This document shows positions 55,601 through 63,946 of a stretch of DNA of 64,000 bases, in pieces (within the stretch, counting starts at the first letter, position 1; each line of letters opens with the position of its first letter). Origin of the DNA: Ixodes scapularis (lineage: Eukaryota; Arthropoda; Arachnida; Ixodida; Ixodidae); assembly GCF_016920785.2 (NCBI RefSeq), contig NW_024609836.1:59739439-59803438 (forward strand), read 5' to 3'. The notes under the pieces were generated by a model. That model was not told the origin of the DNA. It ran no database searches and saw only the letters and a list, made by a program, of their open reading frames with translations. A program made the position numbers and the translations under genes.

Positions 55601-58600
55601 GAAACTAGAGGAGAAAAGTTGCGCATGCGCGCGCGGCGTGAGTAGAAGCGAACGCACGCGAAGTGCATGCAGCTGGTGGAGAGAGAGAGCGGAGAGTGCA
55701 ACGCGCAGCTGTTGGAGAGAGGGGAGGAGGAGAGTTGCGCATGCGTAGTGTGAGTGCGGACTACGACGCCGCGGGACATAGACCCGAGCAAGAGATGCTC
55801 CGCATCTAAAAGTAAACCCGTAAAAAAAATTCCCCCAAATTTGAAAAAAAAAGATCAACACCGAAAACACAGAACCGTACTTATGATGTATGAAATCTAA
55901 CATTTAAGGACTGATCGTCTAAATTCGCTTAGAAGGCATCAAACACTGGTTTGGGGAGTGAAGAAAGACATATTGTTTGTCCAATTCCCCACTGAAATTT
56001 GTTGGGGTGATTGACCTGACGTGACACCTGAGATCACATAGTACATATATGTTAACACTAAGGCTTGACGCCGTGACATCACAGTGATGTCACGTCATGA
56101 CGTCATGGGTCATGTAACGTATATTGTTGCGGATGGAATAGGATCGACAAATGTAAAACTGAAAATAAAGATAGATAGAATTAGGAGGGCGTGTTGGTCA
56201 AACATCTTGGTATGCAAACGCAAAAGAAAACAAGGGACACACAAAAACACGTCTGATGTGTTTTTATGTGTCCCTTGTCTCCTTTTGCGTTTGCATAGCA
56301 AGATGAAAATAACGGTTTGATCGGCGAACTTGTCCCAGAAACAAAAGAAAGAACGAGCGTCGAGAGAGCAGAAGCGAGTGTCGAGGTGTTGGCGAGACAA
56401 GCTGGGCTCCTTAGCTACTACGCTCGGTATCTCGAATATTCGGCTTAGAATGTTTGAGCATCGAACTAGGGCAATACTGACTCGGTAAGGCCACGTTGGC
56501 ATCCTTATTTATTACCGTGTTTGCACAATTCTAATGCACACTTGTTTTCGCCGGAATTGGTGCCCAAAACTACATGCATGTTGTAGTAAAGTGGTTAGTT
56601 GGGCGAGTTGGTAATGATTGAACATGGTAATGATTGAACATGTTCTACATGCGCGTTACAATAATAATCTTTATTTTGTAGTGTCCACAAACAGCACATA
56701 GCCTAAATAGTGGTACACAGTTCGTCACTGGAAATTAAATGCAGACAGCCACATAGATTCAACATTATACAGAAATGATTGACTCCGGTGTATGTCAAAA
56801 AGTTGTCACGTCACTAAAAATGTCTATAGCAGATTGGTCAAGCCTGTTAAATTCCAGCTGCATTCTTGTTAAGGGAGATGTATCATATAAAGTCTGGGTG
56901 TCAAAACCAACAACCGAAGCTCATAAGCAAAACGCAATATTCGGCATAGGGTGGCTAGCCCCATTGCCATCATGACCGTCTGTTCACGTTCGCCATTTCG
57001 GTGCCATATCACGCACATTCTCTCGCACCTAAGGACTCGTGTCTGCCATTTTAAGACGGAAAACAAAAGAAATTTCCCTAAAAGGCTTTATTTAGATGAA
57101 AGACCATCACGCTTGGAGGAAAAGATAACAACGAAGCAGCACTCAGTGGGCTTGCAATCGCAGCGACCCGACGAGCTCACAAAGTGTTGTTTGGAAGGCG
57201 ACCATCCAAGAGGCAACGGTTGCGCACCCATACAAGCACAAAAAGTGCGGCACTTAAACGCTTTATACAAAAGCAAGGATTACCTCTGTGGACCGCGAAG
57301 AACCGAAGAACCATCGTCGGATTTTGACCATGGCGACTAGTGCACGGTATTTATTTTTGTGTTGGTGTGCGTTTCATACTGTTTTATCAGGTGTGCGTTC
57401 AATCTTCATTATTTTACCTGCATGCTAGAATCAATAGCAATTTACTTTTTGAATATCTGGAAGCAAAACCTGCCTGCAAATTAGACCAAAGGGCGCATTA
57501 GAATCGTACAAACACGGTACCTCGAACATTCGGCCTAGAAAGTTTGAGCGTCAAACATTTGGGTAAGGGTAATTACGAATCTTCTAAAAGTATAGAGTGG
57601 CATTTCCTCTATGCCATGCCCGCGGCAATATTCCCCAACAAATTTAGCAAGGAAATGAAAGGATGAACGGAATATTTCAGGAATAGGGGATCCTGACATC
57701 AACCTAGATTTTAAAATTGAAAAAAAAAAATCATTTTTTTAATTTTGAGGTTTTTGGTTCTAGAGGCTAATTATACACCCTGACACTAAATTTGATAGCC
57801 ATACGCCAAATACTTGGGCTAATATAAAATATTTTCAACAGATTGAGGCAGTAACAAAGTAAAGGAGTTCATAGTTTGAATGCATTTTTCTCAGCTCTGC
57901 TTTTTGCTGCGAAGGAATCTTTTGTTCGAAGGTAAAAGTATTCTGATATCCCAATCAAAATGTTTCTGAACTGAAATTTACTGGGGAATTGGGCTTTTTA
58001 CTTTCTTTCGTATTGAGTTAAAATCCTTATTGAAAAAAATCTGTTTTCGAAAATTGACATAGGACAGATATGCAAATCATATTTTGAGGTAATCACTCTT
58101 CCTGAAACATTTACATTAGAGTTATAAAAACTAGATAGCCCGAAGTTCCACTTCTTCCACTTTATATTCTAGCAGTCAAAATGGTGCTTGATAACTTAAT
58201 TTGCTTATCATAGATTTCTTAACCAAGAGTGACACATCTTCTTATGCAAGTATGTAAAGCAGTCCTAGAGAGCTGAAAGTTTGCAGAGCACACCTACATC
58301 TGACGTTACATCTCCCCTACAAATTTCATTTTTATCACTTGAGTAGTTCAGAAGTTAAATCTCTAGCCAGTGTCCCCCCTTAAAGGGCATTCCATGCTTT
58401 AAAAATGATGCTTCACTTGGAATACCAACAACGCATAAAAGCTCAGTGAGAGTTCATCGAAAGGTGATGTCATCAAGTTCAACGTTGATTTGGAAATGAA
58501 TGGGTCTAGCTAGAACCCGGTGAGGAGCTGTTGTTCGAGGCTGCACGCGTCGCTTGACGCGAGTAGAAGGGCGATTTTTTTCTTACCCCGCCCAGGAGAG

Positions 58601-61600
58601 TTCCTGCTTGTAGCCCAACGGGACCTGTACCGGAAGGACGGGGCGTTGTTTCTTGGCCACCCGGTACCTCGACATAGCCACCGACTGCTGCCCGGGAAGA
58701 CCTGAGGCAGACGGTGACCATAAACTCTCACGGCCCTTGTCCCGTTTACGTAATCAAAGCCTGTATGAAAAAAACACCCCTCCTGCAAGATTTCTTTAAT
58801 TAAATTAACAACTTGCGAAAATAGACAGCGGCAGCTGTGCTGTCCACTCGACAATGCGCGAGGTGAGAGGGGGGAGGGCATCTTTTTTCTACGCTCTTCC
58901 CGCCCGAATGGTCTGTAGGTCACATGACCTGACGTCATGTGACACGGATTTTTCCACTAAATTTAGTGGGGAAACTGAATTGGCGCATAGGTCACGTGAC
59001 GTCTGTTTTTTCAGTAAACTTAGCGAGAACCTGAATTTGTCTCTGAATCCGGTGACGTCAGGTCACATGACATCATTTTCCCGCCAAATTTAGCGGGGAA
59101 ACAGTTTAATTTTGTTTATGCTCACGCTGTCGCAAAACCGGGAGGGATGCCACTAACAGCTGCCGCCGTAAGAAAACCAATATTTAAGTAGAGTGCAATC
59201 AAATTCCAAGCAAACACCCACTCACAATGAAGATGAACAGTGAGGGATGAGTAATCTTCCGGAATGCAATTACAAACTTTTATAAAAGAATCAGCAGTTC
59301 CTTGCTCTGTCTTGCTACTGACTGCGGCGACGGTCAGGGCGGAGCACGGTTTGCTGCACACAGCTACTCTACCGCGTTTAAATTTAGCGAACAGACGTTG
59401 CATCGCACCACAATGTCGTGCAACGTGGCCACACGACAATGTCATGTAACATCGGATTCCCACTATATTTGGTGGAGAAAATTTCCCGCCAAATTCGGCA
59501 GAAAAAGTATGACGTAACGAGACTTGCGCAACGTGGTCACAGCCCATAGATTAATGATGCCGATCCAGGGAATTCCCGCAGCTGTGCAATAAAAAATCAC
59601 GGGGTCTCTTATGTTATCTCTAAGATGACTTGAAGGCGAAAACCCAAGCGCTGATGCATTAAAGACAGGCACATTCACTTTGATTCCTCTTAATTCGCCT
59701 TGGCATCCTTCTTAACTTCATTGCCTCTAATTTGCCTGAGTGGTCACGTAAACATGATAGCGAACCTCCGAAGACAGCGCGCTTTCTGACGATGTACTTT
59801 TGGCGTCGTTTCATTGGCTCACTCGAATTGTGGCATCGGCTGTGGTCCCGGTGATAGCGAACCTCCGAAGACAGCGCACTCTTTGACGGCACACTTTTGG
59901 CGCTGTTTCATTGGTACTTTTTGTTTTGGTACCTTTTGCGCCGTCAACGTGTTTTCATACGCTTCGTGTCGCCGACGTGTTTTCACTTAAGGACTTTGAA
60001 GACCGACTGAACGATGAGACATATAAGGCTCTCGCCTTAATAAAATGACAGTGTTTGAGAAAGCAGAACTTCACTTCAACTTCTCTTTTGGTGCGAAGCC
60101 CGACAAGCTCACCGGCGGCTTGGTGATAGAAGATGGCCAGGCTGTCGCTCGCACCGGCCAGGCAGACGACGGGACCGGGAACTCGGAAAACCCCGCTCTG
60201 CATTCCGCCCAGCGTGAAGAGGCGGACAAGGCCCGAGGAACACGCGACAGCCGCCCATCCGGATCCGAGCGTTATCGCCTGCAGGCCGGGCAAACGAAAC
60301 GCAAGAGACTTTCGTTTTGTTCGACACCCAAATACCGGCTCACTGGTTGTGTAGCCGTCAGTTCGACGTGCCCGCGAATCACAGTTGTAGTCGCACATGG
60401 GACGATAATGGTGGGGAAGTTTCAGTTGTCTCGCCTCCGGCGGCAGCTTAATAATAGCTTTGACGACACTTTCGGCATCTCATGACCCTCCGGCATAAAC
60501 GCACAGTAAAAAGGGCGACAGAAGGTAATGACTGTGTGTGGGTGACCGAGCGTTCGAAAGAAATCGCCTAAAAATACTTTCCAAAGTCAAGGTTCGGCGC
60601 GTTCGTGGAGGACCGAGTTAGCGACGCCGTTAACTTGTGGCGCCATCTCCCGATTGGCGCGGCAAGCAGACGACGCGCTGATGTCTGCTTGCTGTGCCTG
60701 TCGGGAGATGGCGCCACAAGTAAACAGCGTCGCCAACTCGGTCGTTTGCGAGCGCCTCTAACCTTGACTTTGGCGAATGATTTGCTTTAATATTTTTTAC
60801 AGAAAGAGAGCTGCGCCTTGAGATTTCGAGCAATAAAACTGACCCGCTCGGTGCACGTTCGGTGAAAGTCTGAGCTATCTACATGTAAGCGCCAATCTTT
60901 CAGGATCGTTTTACGATGAAAAGTCTGCTTGGGACACCCTATAGATGGTGCTTTTCAAAATCCCCTGCCATCTGGTGGCTCAAACAACAGTTTTAACTTT
61001 TGCCGCACTGATGGCAGCCATAGATATGTATTTCCAGTGTTGGGTAAAGTACATATAAAAAGTATTGGAAGTGAAATACAAGGGAAATTAGAGGTTGTGT
61101 ACTTCAAGTAAAGTAGTACCTAAGTATGCCAGGTGCATTATACTTGAAAAAAAGTACAATAAATACAATGCACTTGAAATAAAGTACAATATAAATACAA
61201 TGTAGTTTCAAAGTAAAGTACAAGTGCTTTTTGACACAATTTTTTATGATGCCCTTTCATTCCCCTATTCAGTGTTCTTGTATACATTGACCTGGGAGAA
61301 GCTGGGTGTTCATCAGTTGTTTTCGGAAATGACGGCAACTATTGAATAAAGTCAAATGGTCAAAGAATAGTTGTTTTCTTCTCTATGATAAACTATTTAA
61401 AACGATCTACTGATAAGGCACTCTTTTGTGTCAGTCTTGTAACCACCATTACTTCACTCAGAAAAATAATCGGGTGACGTCTCGAAAGATGACAGCGCAT
61501 TTTCAAATGACGATACACAATTTTTGTTAGAGATTGCCAAAGAATCATTTCGTGATACAAATTTAACTAACAAGTCCAAATTTGGGGAACGCACTTTGAA

Positions 61601-63946
61601 GTTGGGAGATGTACTACTTTACTTGGAGAGTACAAGAAAAAAAGACTAACTAAAGTACAAGTAGATACTTGAATGTACTTCAAGTAAAGTACACGTTTTC
61701 TTAACCTGCTTGAAGTAGTACTGTTAAGTACAATGTACTTAAAGTACTTCCCAACACTGTGTATTTCAACGGGCACCATCACTTTTGCATGTCAACGGCA
61801 CATGAGAATGGGCTCTTCACATCATAGATATCTCGATTTGCTTCAGTTTTGATATTGTGAACGAAAGGACCGCTTGATAAAATTTTCATCGTCAAGGGGC
61901 TTTAGAGTCAACTTTTTGCCAAAAGATTGACCAGACCAAAATAAGCGTCGACGCAGCACTTCTGTCGTGCGAAGGATTGTACAGACGTCTCAAATGTACA
62001 CGGGTTTTGCATCGTGCACATGGGAGCATCCTCAGCTTCTCCCTTCATCAGCTACTAGAAGGCTGCCATTACTACAGCACAGATGCCATACAAAAAGATG
62101 ATGATAATGATCGAAAGGGCCAGGCTGAATTTCGGGACGGGTCTATTTGTCCGGTGTTAAAGCGTTTAGAAAACTGATCCCCGTGATGTAAACCGCAAAT
62201 TAACTTTATTCCTCGTTATGATTCACATGACTTGGATTTTCCTGCATTCTAATTCCATCTTCCTCAAATTCAGTAAGTTTCAGTTGCAGAAATTTTTTTA
62301 TAATTTAGAAAGTACCCTGTTACTGAAATTGTAGCTATAAATACAGTAAGGGGAAACACTTTCCAGCAGTCATACTTCACAGCTCGGATCAGAGCTATTT
62401 CTTACAAGCTGCCAAACTTGAAACCCAGAACTCTTTGTGAGGTATATTGAAACTTATGATGACTACCGTATTTACTCGCGCAATGAACGCACTCGCGTAA
62501 TTAACGCACCCCCCAAGTCGGCTCTCAAAATTTCGACTTTTTTTTTACTCGCGTAATAAACGCACCCCCAACTCGGACGTTATTTTCGTCATTTTCGCCC
62601 CCAACTCGGACGTCAAAGTTTTGACCCCCTCCCTCCACGCGCGCGAAATGAACGCACATTTTTTTATCCTGGTGCAGCGAGGTCGCGAATGCATGGGCAG
62701 CGTGGGCGAACAAAACGCCTTGCAAAAGGCGTTAAAGAAATTCGCAAAGATTTAACGGATGCAAGAAAAAAAAACATGGAGAGGAGCTTTCTTTTTTTTT
62801 TTTTTTTTTTTTTTTTTTGCACAGCGCAGTTTGGACTTTGGGTTCGCGCGCCGCCGCGCGCAAGGAGGTAAGAGAAGCGGAGAAGCGCTCTAAGCGGACA
62901 AAACAACTTGCGAAAGGCGGCAAAAAAAAAAAAACAAAAAAAAAAAAAACACCCACGGAATTAAGAGAAAACAAAAACAAAAAGGAGCCATTTTTTTTTC
63001 TGCTTTTTTTTTGCACAGCGCAGTTTGGTTACCGGGGGTCGCGCGCCGCGCGCAAGGAGGTAAGAAAAAGGAGCGGAGAAGCTCTCTAAGCAAACGAAAC
63101 ATCTTGCGAAAGGCAGCAAAAAAAAAAAAAACAAAAAAAAACAACAACAACGGAACTGAGAAAAAACAAGAAAAAGAGGAGCTTTTTTTCTTCATTTTTC
63201 TTTGCACAGCGCAGTTTGATTACGGAGGGCCGCGCGCAAGGAGATAAGAAAGATAAGCGGAGGGCTCTCGCCTAAGCAAACAAAACAGCTTACGAAAGGC
63301 GGCAAAAGAAAAAAAAAAAACACCCAAGGAATTAAAAGAAAAAGAAAACAAAGAGTTTTTTTTTGTTTTTTTTGCATAGCTTAGTTAGGTTATAAGGTCG
63401 GGCGCCGCGCGCAAAGAGATAAGAAGTTACTTCGATTGTTCTGGATAAAAGGTCCGTTCATTATGCGAGTAAATACGGACGCAAAAATTTTACTTCGCGT
63501 AACGAACGCCGCCCCCCAACTTTGCATTGATTTTTCGGAAAAAAAGTGCGTTCATTCTGCGAGTAAATACGGTAAGTGGCATATTTATCTCAATGTTTTC
63601 AATGGTAATCGCGGTGCAAGGCATCTTGAGCCCTGTTGCTAAGTGACACACGCGAAAGTTTGCATGTGTAGCGGCTAATGCCGCCGGGCTTGGGAGGCCA
63701 TTAAGGCATTCTACCGTGCACGTCGATAAGCGTGATCGGTTTCGATTCGTTCAGGCGCTCCCTGGTACTTGGCAAGAATCAGCTGCACAATACAAATTTT
63801 AAGGGTTTCAACTGCCCGCAAACCAAGCTGCGACTTCCAGGCAGCTAGTACTGAAGGGCCGTACCTCAATGTTTTCGCCTTCAGGCATCTCAAATGACCA
63901 CTCCTTGTTTGAGTCCCAGGTTCCAAAGTGGACACACACCAGCTTG
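40554..63946 (-). CDS. WDHD1: WDHD1 / AND-1 / CTF4 replisome hub, 3' part of gene (13 exons, 604 aa, 5' incomplete)
   Basis: Joined minus-strand exons in transcript order are 63946-63865, 60278-60113, 58701-58587, 54782-54674, 53168-53107, 52717-52603, 52013-51885, 51372-51107, 49342-49245, 46747-46674, 46438-46283, 46129-45827 and 40697-40554. Frame is kept at all 12 junctions. The protein is the trimeric chromatin hub that links the CMG helicase to DNA polymerase alpha and other replisome factors in the nucleus. The fragment covers the SepB beta-propeller and helical bundle (fragment residues 1 to about 330), an acidic patch, a basic NPFK-containing linker, and an HMG box (about 512-565). 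The WD40 repeats lie beyond position 64000. The vertebrate C-terminal LSAFAFK motif is not present before the stop. Identification is from recognised similarity. Confidence 0.93.
41748..41990. repeat. ACTATCGATAGT palindrome array, block 1
   Basis: Dense overlapping palindromes of the ACTATCGATAGT / GTCGACTATCG type, separated by poly-A pairs (CGAAAAACTATCGATAGT). The block ends ATAGTTTTGCGACACTAGC. It lies in the long last intron of WDHD1. Confidence 0.85.
42168..42376. mobile_element. ACTATCGATAGT palindrome array, block 2, with inverted ends
   Basis: Outer ends CTAGTGGTGCAAAACTA and TAGTTTTGCATCACTAG are inverted, enclosing the same ACTATCGATAGT-type palindromes as block 1. The ends resemble hAT-type TAGTG.TGCAAAACTA termini, but no 8-bp duplication was found. 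Confidence 0.7.
42953..43637. mobile_element. TTAA-type MITE, family 1, copy B (685 bp)
   Basis: Ends GGGAGACACTACCCAGAT and CTGGGTAGTGTCCCCGC are inverted, with an intact TTAA on each side (42949-42952 and 43638-43641). The interior runs collinear with copy A at 5956. Confidence 0.9.
43642..44497. mobile_element. TTAA-type MITE, family 3 (856 bp), abutting copy B of family 1
   Basis: The left end AGGGGTACGGAAACAAAAAT and the right end in reverse complement, AGGGGTAGAGAAACAAAATT, are flanked by TTAA at 43638-43641 and 44498-44501. It shares its left TTAA with the family 1 element. Confidence 0.85.
44811..45595. mobile_element. TA-flanked CCGTATTT element (785 bp)
   Basis: TACCGTATTTGCACAAATAC on the left and ATTCATGCAAATACGGTA on the right are inverted and TA-flanked, and the interior is non-coding. 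The same CCGTRTTTGC end type occurs at 56513-57520 and 62464-63574. Confidence 0.75.
45827..46129 (-). CDS. WDHD1: WDHD1 exon: HMG box
   Basis: The exon has 101 codons, phase 0, with acceptor CTCTTTTCAG and donor ACG|GTGAGT. After a charged linker it encodes the HMG box: KKSGFQLYLDSVRDELTEEF, then PELDDSDLAKKAMADFRALP and PKERT. This matches KTGFQMWLEENRxxI...F..FRxLxxEER of AND-1, a DNA-binding element. Confidence 0.95.
46283..46438 (-). CDS. WDHD1: WDHD1 exon: basic linker
   Basis: Fifty-two codons, phase 0, with acceptor TCTACTTCAG and donor AAG|GTGAGT. It encodes a Lys/Pro/Thr-rich linker (KTSQPQRVAKGMDAVIKEAT, then a PKPVVSTPVV repeat-like run). It is likely disordered. Confidence 0.88.
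46674..46747 (-). CDS. WDHD1: WDHD1 exon (74 nt): linker with NPFK
   Basis: It encodes SVEKRQPEQAKVLSVSPFVA, then NPFK, between acceptor CTGTTTTCAG and donor AAG|GTAGGT. The NPFK resembles the RVNPFKVS of vertebrate WDHD1. Confidence 0.88.
48858..49031. mobile_element. pogo-like MITE (174 bp)
   Basis: TGCAGTGAAATGTCGTTAAT on the left and TAAACGAGATTTCACTGTA on the right form a pogo/Tigger-type inverted pair (CAGTGAAATCTCGTTAAT consensus). Confidence 0.7.
49245..49342 (-). CDS. WDHD1: WDHD1 exon: basic linker
   Basis: The exon has 98 nt, with acceptor TGTCTTCTAG and donor GAAG|GTACGG (phase 1). It encodes SVPKDNSSVLKPKPVLFRKN, then SDVLMRSTNDSE. It is low complexity. It is assigned by its splice sites, by the exact phase match to both neighbours and by KPKP-type content as in the AND-1 linker. 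Confidence 0.8.
51107..51372 (-). CDS. WDHD1: WDHD1 exon: helical bundle and acidic patch
   Basis: The exon has 266 nt, with acceptor GACGTTGCAG and donor CTCG|GTAAGG (phase 2). It encodes LATRADREYRAVDVARLMPT and ASQYAARCHHLALAEKVGRL. These match the EREFRCVELADLM and AIKYASRSRKLILAQKLSEL helices. An acidic run, AAEEEDEDVERD, follows, as in other AND-1 proteins. Confidence 0.93.
51580..51715 (+). repeat. GACGTCACGTGACACTGCG-type tandem/inverted repeat
   Basis: Several irregular copies of GTCAYGTGACACTKCG and its inverse lie between two WDHD1 exons. They are rich in CACGTG and GACGTC. It is non-coding. Confidence 0.65.
51885..52013 (-). CDS. WDHD1: WDHD1 exon: helical bundle
   Basis: Forty-three codons, phase 0, with acceptor CCATTGCAG and donor GCG|GTGAGT. 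It encodes EEYGRASRLVELLKFWDEKG, then MEVSEELRTTQQKLNHTLLK and MFA. It fits the helices of the SepB C-terminal bundle that end in ELLMKMLA in vertebrates. Confidence 0.9.
52603..52717 (-). CDS. WDHD1: WDHD1 exon: end of propeller
   Basis: The exon has 115 nt, with acceptor ATCTCCGCAG and donor GAG|GTATGC. It encodes CIPCKGARYPAVLPRPVTSV, then LDFKLPLLEESTEKGKLE. This matches CIPCKGSRFPPTLPRPAVAILSFKLP..xIATEKGQMEE. Confidence 0.95.
53107..53168 (-). CDS. WDHD1: WDHD1 exon (62 nt): SepB domain
   Basis: This small exon encodes TKGKSDHFFVVGVSEVRQHV and the first two bases of Arg177. It was found because the AND-1 segment KGKSDHYWVVGIHE was missing between its neighbours. The acceptor is TTTTTTTCAG and the donor is GTCAG|GTGAGG. 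Confidence 0.95.
54030..54120 (-). repeat. tRNA-derived SINE head (minus strand)
   Basis: On the minus strand there is GCCTGGTCGGTAGCGTGT (A-box-like), and 35 bases later GTGGGTTTGAATCTTGCC (B-box-like). There is no clear acceptor stem or CCA-ready end, so it is a SINE head or tRNA relic rather than an active tRNA. It lies in a WDHD1 intron. Confidence 0.6.
54674..54782 (-). CDS. WDHD1: WDHD1 exon: SepB domain
   Basis: The exon has 109 nt. It completes Gly120 and encodes FTDEGSPCYADSNGTVCVLN, then SSFGQSWLPVCLTKEH. This matches FSxEGTPCYxDSxGxVRxLNRxxGNTWxPICxTREH. The acceptor is AACTGTGCAG and the donor is CAT|GTGAGT. Confidence 0.95.
54990..55880. mobile_element. TIR element with ~75-bp arms carrying a SINE (891 bp)
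   Basis: Left GTGTGTTTTCAGTGTTTG and right CAACACCGAAAACACAGA arms are inverted. The match continues through AATTTGGGGGTATT / AATTCCCCCAAATTTG. The tRNA-like sequence at 55455-55552 lies inside. Confidence 0.7.
55455..55552 (-). repeat. tRNA-Ser/Leu-like SINE or tRNA relic (minus strand)
   Basis: The minus strand reads GTGGCCGAGTGGGCTAACGC at the 5' side, a type II tRNA A box. A long variable-arm-sized spacer follows, then GGTTCGATCCCCGC, a consensus B box. The 5' and 3' ends do not pair into a proper acceptor stem by eye, so a SINE is more likely than a working gene. Confidence 0.65.
56203..56305. repeat. 103-bp near-perfect palindrome
   Basis: CATCTTGGTATGCAAACGCA on the left pairs with TGCGTTTGCATAGCAAGATG on the right. 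Inside, ACAAGGGACACACAAAAACAC pairs with GTGTTTTTATGTGTCCCTTGT around a 6-base loop. It would form a strong hairpin in RNA or single-stranded DNA. Confidence 0.9.
56513..57520. mobile_element. TA-flanked CCGTRTTT element (1.0 kb)
   Basis: TACCGTGTTTGCACAATTCT on the left and, in reverse complement, TACCGTGTTTGTACGATTCT on the right. It holds a 129-codon open frame (56951-57340) that I do not recognise, possibly a relic of a transposase or host DNA. It lies in a WDHD1 intron. Confidence 0.75.
58587..58701 (-). CDS. WDHD1: WDHD1 exon: SepB domain
   Basis: The exon has 115 nt, with acceptor CTGCCTCAG and donor GCGGG|GTAAGA (phase 2). It encodes LPGQQSVAMSRYRVAKKQRP, then VLPVQVPLGYKQELSWAG. It fits the GVQLLELGKKKK...PLPLTRKSYLAWIG segment. 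It lies in a different frame from the longer open frames at the same place, which are shadows. Confidence 0.9.
59757..59912 (+). repeat. two-copy direct repeat, 96-bp spacing
   Basis: GATAGCGAACCTCCGAAGAC starts at about 59757 and again at about 59853. Both are followed by AGCGCRCT, a TTTTGGCG-type stretch and TTTCATTGG. This is a short tandem duplication in a WDHD1 intron. Confidence 0.85.
60113..60278 (-). CDS. WDHD1: WDHD1 exon: SepB beta-propeller
   Basis: The exon has 166 nt, with acceptor CGGCCTGCAG and donor GCCG|GTGAGC (phase 1). It encodes AITLGSGWAAVACSSGLVRL, FTLGGMQSGVFRVPGPVVCL and AGASDSLAIFYHQAA. This matches the highly conserved ICLGQGWAAxxTSxLLLRLFTIGGVQ and GPVVSMAG of AND-1. 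Confidence 0.95.
60581..60773. repeat. 193-bp palindromic element
   Basis: CCAAAGTCAAGGTTCGGCGC on the left pairs with a TAACCTTGACTTTGG right end. Inner arms (CTTGTGGCGCCATCTCCCGA / TCGGGAGATGGCGCCACAAG) pair almost perfectly around a short loop near 60675. It is a foldback element or hairpin MITE. Confidence 0.85.
61035..61759. mobile_element. hAT-like MITE, copy 3, with perfect 8-bp target duplication (725 bp)
   Basis: It begins CAGTGTTGGGTAAAGTACAT and ends TAAAGTACTTCCCAACACTG. The flanks are TGTATTTC at 61027-61034 and TGTATTTC at 61760-61767, an exact 8-bp duplication as expected for hAT insertion. No transposase frame was seen. Confidence 0.92.
62464..63574. mobile_element. TA-flanked CCGTATTTACTCGC element with internal tandem repeats (1.1 kb)
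   Basis: TACCGTATTTACTCGCGCAA on the left and, in reverse complement, TACCGTATTTACTCGCAGAA on the right, with TA on both sides. GTGCGTTCATT-like subterminal sequence is repeated inside each end. The middle is the tandem array at 62819-63420. Confidence 0.85.
62819..63420 (+). repeat. ~190-bp tandem repeat, 3+ units, inside a TIR element
   Basis: GCACAGCGCAGTTTGG starts units at 62819, 63013, 63204 and, decayed, 63374 (spacing 194, 191, 170). Each unit has a CGCGCCGCGCGCAAGGAG core, a GCGAAAGGCGGCAAAAAA stretch, long A runs, then AGGAG and long T runs. The A-run/T-run pairs can fold. Confidence 0.9.
63865..63946 (-). CDS. WDHD1: WDHD1 exon (first in window): SepB domain
   Basis: It encodes LVCVHFGTWDSNKEWSFEMP, then EGENIE, ending in phase 0 at GAG|GTACGG. 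This matches LTCVHFSSWDSSKEWxxxMP of AND-1. The acceptor is probably CTCCCTGAAG|C at 63947; CAAG|CTG four bases further is an alternative. Confidence 0.88.

Larger units (their letters stand above)
60279..63864. other. WDHD1 3.6-kb intron
   Basis: No recognisable exon. It contains the palindrome at 60581-60773, the hAT-like element at 61035-61759 and the tandem-repeat TIR element at 62464-63574. Between them is AT-rich unique sequence. Confidence 0.75.

Noticed and set aside
56951..57340. 129-codon open frame inside the CCGTRTTT element
   Set aside because: No recognisable transposase motifs. It has no splice or family support, so it was kept only as a note in the element entry.
62732..63247. 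Lys-rich and Phe-rich frames
   Set aside because: They come from poly-A and poly-T runs of the tandem array.
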